From positions 1-5,857 of the forward strand of contig JAGGWE010000123.1 of NCBI GenBank assembly GCA_021157665.1: a DNA stretch of 5,857 bases. Reading direction: 5' to 3'. The position numbers and the translations under genes are program-made. Position 1 is the first letter of the stretch. Every line of letters starts with the position of its first letter. The notes beneath the pieces are model-generated. The model did not search any database, was not told the DNA's origin, and saw nothing but the letters and a program-made list of their open reading frames with translations. This stretch comes from Sulfurimonas sp. (GTDB lineage Bacteria > Campylobacterota > Campylobacteria > Campylobacterales > Sulfurimonadaceae). Of this stretch, positions 1-5,254 are shown in pieces.

Positions 1-2
1 CT

Positions 3-680
3 GAATATTCAAAAGAATCATTTAAAAATATGACTATTACTAAAAAGGCATTACAACATAGTGAACTTGGACTTTTTGTAGCTCTTGTTGCAAAAGTTGC
101 AAAAGCTGATGGAAAAGTTGATGCACTTGAAGCCCAGCTTATTGGGATTATGTTTGATGACATTTCAGCTGTATTTCCAGAGCCTGAAAAAACAAAAAGT
201 ATATTAAAAGAGATTTTTTCAGAACATAAAGACCAGTTTAATAACCTTGAACAAATTGCTCAAGAACTTGGAGGGATGGTTAAAAGAGACAAGGCAAAAC
301 AACAACAGTTTATGGGCTTTTTAATTCAATTAGCCTTTATTGATGGTGAAGTTTCACAAAATGAAGATGATATTTTACAAACAATTGCATCGGCATTTGA
401 GTTTAATCCAGATGCTTATCATGCTATTTTTGATCAGTTTGAAAAAATGATGAAAAATGTCACTCCAAAAGCAAATATTTCAGATGCTTACAAACTTTTA
501 GGCGTTAATAAAAGTGATGAGATGAGTGTTATTAAAAAAGCATATAGAAAACTTGTTCGTCAATATCATCCAGATATTATAAAATCACAAGGTAAAGATG
601 AGGAATATATGCAAGAAGCAACTGAAAAAACACAAGAGATAAACCAAGCTTATGAGATGATTAAAAATGCAAAAAAATAA
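3..680 (+). CDS. TerB-like plus C-terminal J-domain co-chaperone (DjlA-like), 5' end probably outside the window
   Basis: Counting from the first ATG at base 30 (216 residues), residues 12-145 form an all-helical TerB-like domain with two acidic motifs, ADGKVD (26-31) and IDGEVSQNE (104-112), typical of the TerB/DjlA N-terminal fold. Residues 152-214 form a J domain with the diagnostic HPD at 180-182, the motif that stimulates the DnaK ATPase. The likely role is therefore targeting DnaK/Hsp70 to particular clients, in the manner of DjlA. The ATG at 30 has no Shine-Dalgarno sequence, and the frame is open back to base 3, coding for EYSKESFKN. DjlA-like proteins usually begin with a membrane segment, so I infer the real start and an N-terminal anchor lie upstream. 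The 3' end overlaps the next cytochrome gene by 14 bases. Domain assignment is firm; start and client are not known. Confidence 0.88.
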   Translation, partial: EYSKESFKNMTITKKALQHSELGLFVALVAKVAKADGKVDALEAQLIGIMFDDISAVFPEPEKTKSILKEIFSEHKDQFNNLEQIAQELGGMVKRDKAKQQQFMGFLIQLAFIDGEVSQNEDDILQTIASAFEFNPDAYHAIFDQFEKMMKNVTPKANISDAYKLLGVNKSDEMSVIKKAYRKLVRQYHPDIIKSQGKDEEYMQEATEKTQEINQAYEMIKNAKK

Positions 681-1062
681 ATTTAAATACTTACTATTAC
701 CCTTAGTTATTGTAGCTTCATTAAATGCTAGCGATATGCGAAGTTTACTTTTTCATGGAAACTGTATCACATGCCATTTTGAACATAAAAGTGTCTCTGC
801 TCCATCAATTGATGAAATAAAAGAAAACTATATGAGAGCATTTCCTTCAAGAGAAGATTTTATATCGTATATGGCAAACTGGATTGTAAAACCTTCTAAA
901 GACAGTTCTATCATGCTTGATGCGATTAAAAAATATGAACTTATGCCTGAGTTAGGATTTGAAGAAAGTACTACGAGAGAGATTGCTTCTTACATTTATG
1001 ATACAGATTTTTCTAAAAAACATGAGGGACATGATTATTCCTCCACAATCAATTCACAATAA
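667..1062 (+). CDS. Secreted monohaem c-type cytochrome
   Basis: This is a 131-residue protein. Residues 1-21 are a Sec signal peptide: basic start, hydrophobic core, then LNA with cleavage likely before Ser22. One haem-binding motif CITCH lies at 33-37, attaching haem c in the periplasm with His37 as the proximal ligand. Distal ligand candidates are Met83 (SSIM) and Met93 (LMPELGF). The C-terminus is polar with HEGHD at 119-123, giving several extra histidines (30, 40, 119, 122). The start lies inside the upstream J-domain gene (14-base overlap) with only a weak GAG-type ribosome site, so translation may be coupled to that gene. It resembles the cytochrome at 3144-3476 in the stretch around YM...PSK and the ES..REA/I helix, suggesting paralogy. 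The likely role is electron transfer or redox sensing; the partner is unknown. Confidence 0.9.
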   Translation: MQKNKFKYLLLPLVIVASLNASDMRSLLFHGNCITCHFEHKSVSAPSIDEIKENYMRAFPSREDFISYMANWIVKPSKDSSIMLDAIKKYELMPELGFEESTTREIASYIYDTDFSKKHEGHDYSSTINSQ

Positions 1063-1079
1063 TAGTATAAAATTTAGTG

Positions 1080-1085
1080 TATAAT
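1080..1085 (+). promoter_or_regulatory. Candidate -10 box for the DUF1104/two-component operon
   Basis: A perfect TATAAT lies in the 52-base gap between the first cytochrome and the DUF1104-like gene, about 29 bases before its ATG. It would start transcription near base 1092 with a leader of roughly 23 bases. No clear -35 box is seen, which is usual for sigma-70 promoters in Campylobacterota. A second, poorer TATAAA lies at 1066-1071. AT-rich DNA makes chance matches common. Confidence 0.5.
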
Positions 1086-1114
1086 CGGTTAATTAAATTA
1101 TAAAAGAGTTTTAA

Positions 1115-1336
1115 ATGACAAGAATAGTTAATACATTTTTAGCAACACTGCTATTTACATTTTCTCTGAATGCTAGTGAAAACTTTAGTGAGATGAGTAC
1201 ACAAGAACTTATCGCTATTATGGGTTTTGTAAAAGATGCAGAAAAAAAGAAATTTAACGGGGAACTAAAAATAAGAGTTCCAACAATGAGTGCCCAAGAG
1301 AAAAAGAAATACGAAGAAAATTTAAAGAAAAAATAG
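1115..1336 (+). CDS. Small secreted protein, DUF1104-like
   Basis: This is a 73-residue protein with a signal peptide (residues 1-20, ending LNA before Ser21), so the mature protein of about 53 residues should be periplasmic. The mature part reads as a short helical pair: FSEMSTQELIAIMG, a charged linker, then VPTMSAQEKKKYEENLKKK. The pattern MST-QEL-I...(20 residues)...MS-QE-KKKY matches what I recall of DUF1104 proteins, a small Campylobacterota family of unknown function. It is also loosely reminiscent of the LTxxQ helices of CpxP/Spy. An AAAAGAG ribosome site (1102-1108) lies 6 bases before the ATG. The stop is one base from the response regulator start, so it belongs to the two-component operon and may be a periplasmic accessory to the kinase; that role is inference. 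Confidence 0.8.
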   Translation: MTRIVNTFLATLLFTFSLNASENFSEMSTQELIAIMGFVKDAEKKKFNGELKIRVPTMSAQEKKKYEENLKKK

Positions 1337-1337
1337 A

Positions 1338-2006
1338 ATGAAAGCAAAAATTCTTTTACTCGAGGATGATTTAACACTTAGTGAAACAGTTGTTGAATAT
1401 CTTGAAGAAAACGGTTTTAATGTAGATGCTGTTTATGACGGCGAAAAAGCATCTGACATAATGTATGAGCAGAATTTTGATATTTTTTTACTTGATGTAA
1501 ATGTTCCTTTTATCAATGGCTTTGACCTCTTAAAACAAAAAAGAGAACAAGGTGTTAAAACTCCAGCAATTTTTATAACTTCACTTAACTCTATGAACTC
1601 TTTAGAGTGTGGTTATGAGAGTGGATGTGATGACTATATAAGAAAACCTTTCGCACTAAAAGAGTTACTTTTTAGAATAGAAAATATTTTAAAAAGGGGC
1701 TATTTCCATGAGACTAATTCCAGAGTTAAAATTGATGAAAATATAGAATATGATACAAATACAAGTCAGCTATTCGTAGATAATAAAGAGTTTTCTATTA
1801 ATAACAAAGAATCTTTACTTTTAAAACTTTTCCTACAAAACAAAAATGAAACTATAATCCATGAAAGAATCTATGAAACACTTTGGCAATACGAAGAAAC
1901 TCCTAGTGAGAGTGCTTTAAGAACTTATATTAAAAATCTTAGAAAAATTATAGGGAAGGAAAAAATTGTTAGCATCAAAAAGCTTGGATACAGATTTACT
2001 TCATAG
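1338..2006 (+). CDS. OmpR/PhoB-type response regulator
   Basis: This is a 222-residue cytoplasmic transcription regulator. The receiver domain (2-118) has the acidic pocket ED-D at 9-11, the phospho-acceptor Asp53 in LLDVNVP, the switch Thr81/Ser82 in FITSLN, and Lys103-Pro104. The C-terminal winged-helix DNA-binding domain (about 128-222) has a recognition helix around ESALRTYIKNLRKIIG (191-206) and ends in the typical wing motif GYRF (217-220). All key residues are present, so it should be phosphorylatable and DNA-binding. The start is one base after the stop of the DUF1104-like gene and lacks a good ribosome site, pointing to translational coupling. Its cognate kinase overlaps its 3' end by 41 bases. 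Target genes are unknown; the flanking cytochromes and cytochrome c-553 are the obvious candidates. Confidence 0.96.
   Translation: MKAKILLLEDDLTLSETVVEYLEENGFNVDAVYDGEKASDIMYEQNFDIFLLDVNVPFINGFDLLKQKREQGVKTPAIFITSLNSMNSLECGYESGCDDYIRKPFALKELLFRIENILKRGYFHETNSRVKIDENIEYDTNTSQLFVDNKEFSINNKESLLLKLFLQNKNETIIHERIYETLWQYEETPSESALRTYIKNLRKIIGKEKIVSIKKLGYRFTS
1956..1960 (+). promoter_or_regulatory. Shine-Dalgarno that fixes the TTG start of the histidine kinase
   Basis: AAGGA, within the longer AGGGAAGGA (1952-1960), sits 5 bases before a TTG at 1966 and lies inside the response regulator coding sequence. No ATG occurs in the kinase frame before the end of its first membrane segment, so this site supports TTG as the real start. 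A second in-frame TTG at 1984 has no ribosome site. Confidence 0.8.
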
Positions 2007-3150
2007 TGAGAAAAAAACACTTTTAAGATTTTCTGCTCTATATATCCTACTTAGTATAGTAATAATTTGGGCTTTTTCTTTTATGTACTATGAATCTCAA
2101 AAAGGTTTAATGCTCCAAGAGAAAAAAGTTATACTTCAAGAGTATTCAAAAAAACTTATTGGGGAACTTAAACATCTACACATTAACTTCGACAAAACAC
2201 AAATTTATCCAAGAAGTGATAAGTTTAACAGTGCAATATTTGATAGTGATCAAAAACTAATTTTCCAAACATCTAAAACTGAACTTGATTTAAACAAGAT
2301 TTTATATCTTAAAAATGATACTATCCATCTTATCAATATCCCAGAGTCTTATTACCTTGGTGCTCAATTTATTATTGTTAAGATGAAAGATGATGGCATG
2401 TGGCTTAAAGATGTAACTAAAAAAATTGTAAGCTTTACCGTTTTAGCTTTTATTTTTATGCTTGTGATTGGTTATATTTTATTGCGACTATTTTTAAAAC
2501 CTATGAGAGATGCTATACATTTACTAGATAGATTTATAAAAGACACAACTCATGAGTTAAATACTCCAGTTAGCACCATAGTTACAAATATAGAGATGAT
2601 AGATAGGTCTTCACTAGATAAAAACTTGGTAAAAAAAATAAATCGCATAGATATTGGTGCAAAAACCATCTCAAATATTTATCAGGATTTAACCTACTTA
2701 ACACTTGGAAATAAAATAATCTCTAATGATGAAGATTTAGATGTAGCACATATTATTTTAGAAAGGATAGATTATTTTAAATCATTAGCAGATGCCAAGA
2801 GAGTTACACTAAATGCAGATATAATAGAAAACTCTATACTTCATATTGATAAGGCAAAATTCTCTAAACTACTAGACAATCTTATATCAAATGCAATTAA
2901 GTACAATAACATAGATGGCTTTATTAAGATAACACTAGCAAAGCAAAAAATAGTAGTAGAAGATAACGGCATAGGTATTGAGAAAGAGAATATCTCTAAA
3001 ATGCAAGATAGATATGCGAGATTTAACAACAGCAGTGGTGGTTTTGGTATAGGTTTAAATATAGTCTCTTCCATCGCTAAAGAATATAATCTAAAGATAG
3101 ATATAAACTCTCAAATCAGAGTCGGTACAAAGGTAAGTATATCATGGTAA
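1966..3150 (+). CDS. Membrane sensor histidine kinase
   Basis: This is a 394-residue kinase starting at TTG. A first membrane helix (about 20-40) and a second (about 154-175) enclose a periplasmic domain of about 110 residues that I cannot assign to a named sensor family. Only about 20 residues separate the second helix from the phospho-acceptor, so there is no recognisable HAMP domain. The H-box FIKDTTHELNTP gives His196. The catalytic domain shows the N-box DNLISNAIKYN (Asn309), G1 DNGIGI (333-338), an F-box-like YARF (350-353) and G2 GGFGIGL (358-364). It is therefore a complete, active-looking kinase, expected to phosphorylate Asp53 of the overlapping response regulator. Its last 7 bases overlap the next cytochrome gene. 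The signal is unknown; the secreted and haem proteins around it hint at redox or envelope status. Confidence 0.96.
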   Translation: MLASKSLDTDLLHSEKKTLLRFSALYILLSIVIIWAFSFMYYESQKGLMLQEKKVILQEYSKKLIGELKHLHINFDKTQIYPRSDKFNSAIFDSDQKLIFQTSKTELDLNKILYLKNDTIHLINIPESYYLGAQFIIVKMKDDGMWLKDVTKKIVSFTVLAFIFMLVIGYILLRLFLKPMRDAIHLLDRFIKDTTHELNTPVSTIVTNIEMIDRSSLDKNLVKKINRIDIGAKTISNIYQDLTYLTLGNKIISNDEDLDVAHIILERIDYFKSLADAKRVTLNADIIENSILHIDKAKFSKLLDNLISNAIKYNNIDGFIKITLAKQKIVVEDNGIGIEKENISKMQDRYARFNNSSGGFGIGLNIVSSIAKEYNLKIDINSQIRVGTKVSISW

Positions 3151-3476
3151 AAATTATTCTACTTGTTCTTCTCTTTGCATCAAGTTTATTAAGTGCTAAT
3201 ATATATGAAACAAACTGCATAAAGTGCCATAAAAAAATTCCAGTTAGCATTGATAAATATTTTTATAGATATTTACTTACATACTCTAGTGAAAACAATG
3301 TTAAAACTGCGATGATAAACTATATGCAAAACCCATCAAAAAAAGATACTGTTATGCCAAATGCTTTTATCAGCAGGTTTGGTATTAAGAAAAAAACCAC
3401 CCTTAAAGAGAGTGAACTAAGAGAAGCGATAGATTTCTACTGGGAAAAGTATAAAGTATTTGGAAAGCTAAAATAA
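3144..3476 (+). CDS. Secreted monohaem c-type cytochrome, last gene of the two-component operon
   Basis: This is a 110-residue protein with a short signal peptide (1-18, cleavage after LLSA). The haem motif CIKCH is at 25-29, with His29 the proximal ligand and Met71 in VMPNAF the likely distal ligand. The mature protein is very basic and lysine-rich. It starts inside the kinase stop region (ATGGTAA, 7-base overlap), with AAAGG (3129-3133) 10 bases upstream, so it is co-translated with the kinase. Its segment INYMQNPSKKDTVM and the later ESELREA helix parallel the cytochrome at 667-1062, so the two flank the signalling genes as probable paralogues. It may act as an electron carrier controlled by the system or as a haem-based partner of the kinase; the sequence cannot decide. 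The fold outside the haem motif is not one I can name. Confidence 0.9.
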   Translation: MVKIILLVLLFASSLLSANIYETNCIKCHKKIPVSIDKYFYRYLLTYSSENNVKTAMINYMQNPSKKDTVMPNAFISRFGIKKKTTLKESELREAIDFYWEKYKVFGKLK

Positions 3477-3497
3477 TTCTCACTACACAATCACTCC

Positions 3498-3509
3498 ACA
3501 ATTAATTGT
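3498..3509. promoter_or_regulatory. 12-base perfect palindrome before the cytochrome c-553 gene, possible operator
   Basis: ACAATTAATTGT equals its own reverse complement and lies in the 66-base gap upstream of the c-553 gene, 33 bases before its ATG. A weak -10-like TAAACT follows at 3510-3515, so the palindrome would overlap the promoter spacer. It could be a binding site for a dimeric regulator. AT-rich palindromes arise easily by chance. Confidence 0.3.
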
Positions 3510-3529
3510 TAAACTTACGGCATCTAAAC

Positions 3530-3536
3530 AAAGGGG
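3530..3536 (+). promoter_or_regulatory. Strong ribosome binding site of cytochrome c-553
   Basis: AAAGGGG lies 6 bases before the ATG at 3543, the most G-rich ribosome site in the window. It fits a highly expressed periplasmic electron carrier and confirms the start. Confidence 0.75.
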
Positions 3537-3542
3537 TTTCAA

Positions 3543-3857
3543 ATGAAAACTACAACAATTAAATCAACATTAAAAACTTTAGTTATAGCAGGTGCTATTA
3601 TAGGTTCAACTACATTAATGGCAGATGGTGGTGCATTATATAAAAAATGTGCTGGTTGTCATGGTCAAACAGGTGAAAAAGTTGCTCTTGGTAAATCTAA
3701 AATTATCAAAGATTTATCTAAAGCAGATATTGTAACAGCTCTGAAAGGTTATAAAGATGGTACTTATGGTGGTTCAATGAAAGGTCTTATGAAAGGTCAA
3801 GTTGCTAAGTTATCTGATACAGACATCCAAGCAATAGCTGATGTTATTGGTAAATAA
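3543..3857 (+). CDS. Cytochrome c-553-type class I cytochrome c
   Basis: This is a 104-residue precursor. The signal peptide covers about residues 1-27 (hydrophobic core LVIAGAIIG, cleavage near LMA-DGG). The mature protein of about 77 residues is a typical small class I cytochrome: N-terminal helix GGALYKKCAGCH with haem motif CAGCH (36-40), then GEKVALGKSKII, a central helix, and a C-terminal helix LSDTDIQAIADVIGK. Met83 (GLMKGQVAKLSD) is the better distal ligand because that context matches my recollection of Helicobacter c-553; Met79 is the alternative. Such proteins carry electrons in the periplasm, usually from the bc1 complex to cbb3 oxidase or other reductases. It has its own 66-base upstream gap and strong ribosome site, so it is probably a separate transcript. 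GGT-rich codon use fits high expression. Class is certain; partner is inferred. Confidence 0.95.
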   Translation: MKTTTIKSTLKTLVIAGAIIGSTTLMADGGALYKKCAGCHGQTGEKVALGKSKIIKDLSKADIVTALKGYKDGTYGGSMKGLMKGQVAKLSDTDIQAIADVIGK

Positions 3858-3871
3858 AAAGATACTTTTTA
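3855..3871. terminator. Possible weak bidirectional terminator between convergent genes
   Basis: TAAAAAG (3855-3861), loop ATA, CTTTTTA (3865-3871) form a 7-base-pair stem with A-runs and T-runs on both sides. The c-553 stop codon (TAA, 3855-3857) is in one arm and the phosphoribosyltransferase stop (TTA on the plus strand, 3869-3871) is in the other. With only one G-C pair the hairpin is weak; the call rests on position and symmetry. Confidence 0.35.
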
Positions 3872-4318
3872 ACCAATAGCTTTAAAGTCTCTCTCCCAAA
3901 AAAAATCTATCCAGTCATCTGCCTCATTTATCCAAAAATGAGGCTCATAAACTGAAGTTTTTTTATAAAAAAGAGTAGCCGACTTAAATTCTATCTCACT
4001 ATTCCCACATGCCAAGCTTTTCATCACAGCATCTAAAGTTACACCACTATCAGATATGTCATCAACAACTAAAACCCTTTTTACATTATCAAATTCACAA
4101 GTTCCTTCAAGAGTTATACAACTTCTCTTATCTTGTTCATCATACAACTCTGTTCTAAGAGTTTGAGTATTTCTAATATTTAAACCCTCAGCCATGGCAT
4201 GTGCAAGTGTTAATCCACCTCTAGCAATTCCAACTATGGCATGTGGATTAAAATCTTTAACTTGATTGATTAAACTGTTTGTATCTTTTGCAAAATTTTC
4301 ATAACTATAATATTTCAT
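3869..4318 (-). CDS. gpt: Purine (xanthine-guanine type) phosphoribosyltransferase
   Basis: This is a 149-residue cytoplasmic enzyme of the type I phosphoribosyltransferase fold. IVGIARGGL (28-36) is the early loop that helps bind pyrophosphate. VLVVDDISDSGVT (82-94) is the PRPP-binding signature, with the acidic pair Asp86-Asp87 and the DSG-T loop holding the ribose phosphate. The C-terminal WIDFFWE (136-142) matches the base-binding end of Gpt-like enzymes, and the whole resembles my recollection of the Helicobacter Gpt protein. The expected reaction is transfer of phosphoribose from PRPP to guanine, xanthine or hypoxanthine in purine salvage; base preference cannot be read here. It is transcribed against c-553 (11 bases apart) and divergently from the ATPase pair. 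There is no Shine-Dalgarno at normal spacing, and the next upstream codons meet a stop, so the ATG is the only reasonable start. Confidence 0.88.
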   Translation of the reverse strand: MKYYSYENFAKDTNSLINQVKDFNPHAIVGIARGGLTLAHAMAEGLNIRNTQTLRTELYDEQDKRSCITLEGTCEFDNVKRVLVVDDISDSGVTLDAVMKSLACGNSEIEFKSATLFYKKTSVYEPHFWINEADDWIDFFWERDFKAIG

Positions 4319-4325
4319 AAGACAA

Positions 4326-4331
4326 ATTATA
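4326..4331 (-). promoter_or_regulatory. -10 box of the phosphoribosyltransferase gene, possibly leaderless
   Basis: On the minus strand a perfect TATAAT ends 7 bases before the ATG at 4318. The usual start point would fall on or next to the A of that ATG. No ribosome site lies between them; AAGG occurs only upstream of the -10 box. Together this suggests a leaderless or nearly leaderless mRNA. Confidence 0.45.
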
Positions 4332-4362
4332 CCTTATAAGTAAAAATTAACTAAACATCTGC

Positions 4363-4372
4363 CATAATTATG
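4363..4372. promoter_or_regulatory. Palindrome with -10-like sequence upstream of the ATPase pair
   Basis: CATAATTATG is a perfect 10-base palindrome in the 84-base divergent gap. Its CATAAT (4363-4368) is a fair -10 match for the plus-strand ATPase operon and would start transcription near 4375. A second inverted repeat, ATATG-TG-CATAT, follows at 4376-4387. Either could be an operator; both are short and AT-rich. Confidence 0.3.
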
Positions 4373-4388
4373 AACATATGTGCATATT

Positions 4389-4393
4389 AAAGG
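4389..4393 (+). promoter_or_regulatory. Ribosome binding site of the first ferredoxin-ATPase
   Basis: AAAGG, continuing into AAAGGAAA, lies 9 bases before the ATG at 4403 and supports that start, which also places the P-loop at the usual distance from the N-terminus. Confidence 0.65.
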
Positions 4394-4402
4394 AAAATAT
4401 AT

Positions 4403-5254
4403 ATGAAAATAACTTTTGCAAGTGGTAAAGGTGGTACTGGTAAAACCACCATCTCTACCAATCTTACATCATATTTAGCAAGTATGGGTGAGAGTGTAGT
4501 TCTAGCTGATTTGGATGTGGAAGAGCCAAACTCTGCTCTTTTTATCAAAAGTACCCTCAAAAAAACAGAAATAAGCAACAAAATGATTCCTAAATGGGAA
4601 GAGGTAGATTGTGCTCTGTGTGGAAAGTGTGCTGAAGTTTGTAACTTCAATGCTATTGTCGCAATGCCAGAAGAGATACTTGTATTTCCTGAGTTGTGTC
4701 ATAGTTGTTATGCTTGTAGTGAACTTTGTCCAACTAATTCTTTGCCTATGATACCCTCTCGCATTGGAGAGATAAAAGAGTTCAAAGCAGATGGTTTTAG
4801 TTTAGTAGAGGGACGACTTGATTTAGGTCAGGAGATGGCAGTACCACTGATTGCTCAAACAATAGAGTATGCTGATAAAAACTTTAGTGACTGCATAAAG
4901 ATTTTAGATGCACCTCCAGGAACTTCTTGTCCTGTTATTGAAGCTAGTCGTGGAAGTGATTTTGTGATTTTGGTTACAGAGTCTACGCCTTTTGGTCTAA
5001 ATGATCTCACACTTGCCGTTGAAACAATGAAAGTGCTTAAGCAAAAGTTTGGAGTTATTATAAATAGGTATGGTATCGGAAACAATGGTGTTGAAGAGTA
5101 TTGTAAAGATGAAAACATCCCAATTATCACAAAAGTACAAAATGACAAAGAGTTAGCAAAGCTATACTCAAAAGGTGAGTTAATCTACCCTAAAATAGAG
5201 CATTTTAAAAACTCTTTAGATGATATAGTTAAATTTATAGGAGACCTGAAATGA
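4403..5254 (+). CDS. MinD/Mrp-like P-loop ATPase with inserted double [4Fe-4S] ferredoxin domain (first of a pair)
   Basis: This is a 283-residue cytoplasmic protein. GKGGTGKT (8-15) is the deviant Walker A of the MinD/ParA/Mrp class, including the signature Lys9 that completes the partner subunit's site in an ATP-bound dimer. LADLDVEEPNS (34-44) is the switch I region. Inserted at about 60-120 are two ferredoxin motifs, Cys70/73/76/80 and Cys99/102/105/109 followed by Pro, which should bind two [4Fe-4S] clusters. Switch II is DAPPGT (169-174), followed by SCPV with Cys176. This architecture is COG1149, 'MinD superfamily ATPase with an inserted ferredoxin domain'. Such proteins occur in tandem pairs in many anaerobes, often near NifX/NifB-like proteins, and their exact role is unsettled. 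Fe-S or metal-cofactor assembly, or ATP-gated electron transfer, are the leading ideas. It overlaps the next gene by 4 bases (ATGA). Confidence 0.95.
   Translation: MKITFASGKGGTGKTTISTNLTSYLASMGESVVLADLDVEEPNSALFIKSTLKKTEISNKMIPKWEEVDCALCGKCAEVCNFNAIVAMPEEILVFPELCHSCYACSELCPTNSLPMIPSRIGEIKEFKADGFSLVEGRLDLGQEMAVPLIAQTIEYADKNFSDCIKILDAPPGTSCPVIEASRGSDFVILVTESTPFGLNDLTLAVETMKVLKQKFGVIINRYGIGNNGVEEYCKDENIPIITKVQNDKELAKLYSKGELIYPKIEHFKNSLDDIVKFIGDLK
5239..5243 (+). promoter_or_regulatory. Ribosome binding site of the second ferredoxin-ATPase
   Basis: AGGAG lies 7 bases before the ATG at 5251, inside the end of the upstream gene. It fixes the ATGA overlap start and predicts independent as well as coupled translation of the pair. 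Confidence 0.75.

Noticed and set aside
1071..1099. AATTTA...TAAATT inverted repeat around the -10 box before the DUF1104-like gene
   Set aside because: All A/T, 6-base arms with a 17-base loop; expected by chance in DNA this AT-rich.
1115..1336. Tiny gene as a toxin or antitoxin
   Set aside because: It has a clear signal peptide and DUF1104-like pattern and sits next to a two-component system with no partner toxin-like gene.
1111..1377. Minus-strand open frame of 88 codons over the DUF1104-like gene
   Set aside because: It is antisense to a gene with signal peptide and ribosome site, is dominated by Phe/Ser runs from reverse-complemented Lys codons, and spans a gene junction.
2631..2638. 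Run of eight A in the kinase gene as a phase-variable or slippage site
   Set aside because: Lysine-rich AT-rich coding sequence gives such runs often, and the frame is intact; phase-variable tracts in these bacteria are usually G/C runs.
2841..3074. Minus-strand open frame inside the kinase gene
   Set aside because: It is the shadow of the conserved N-box/G1/G2 region of the kinase; no ribosome site or domain.
4387..5148. Three minus-strand open frames opposite the first ferredoxin-ATPase
   Set aside because: All are antisense to well-defined P-loop and cysteine motifs, have no recognisable domains and overlap one another.
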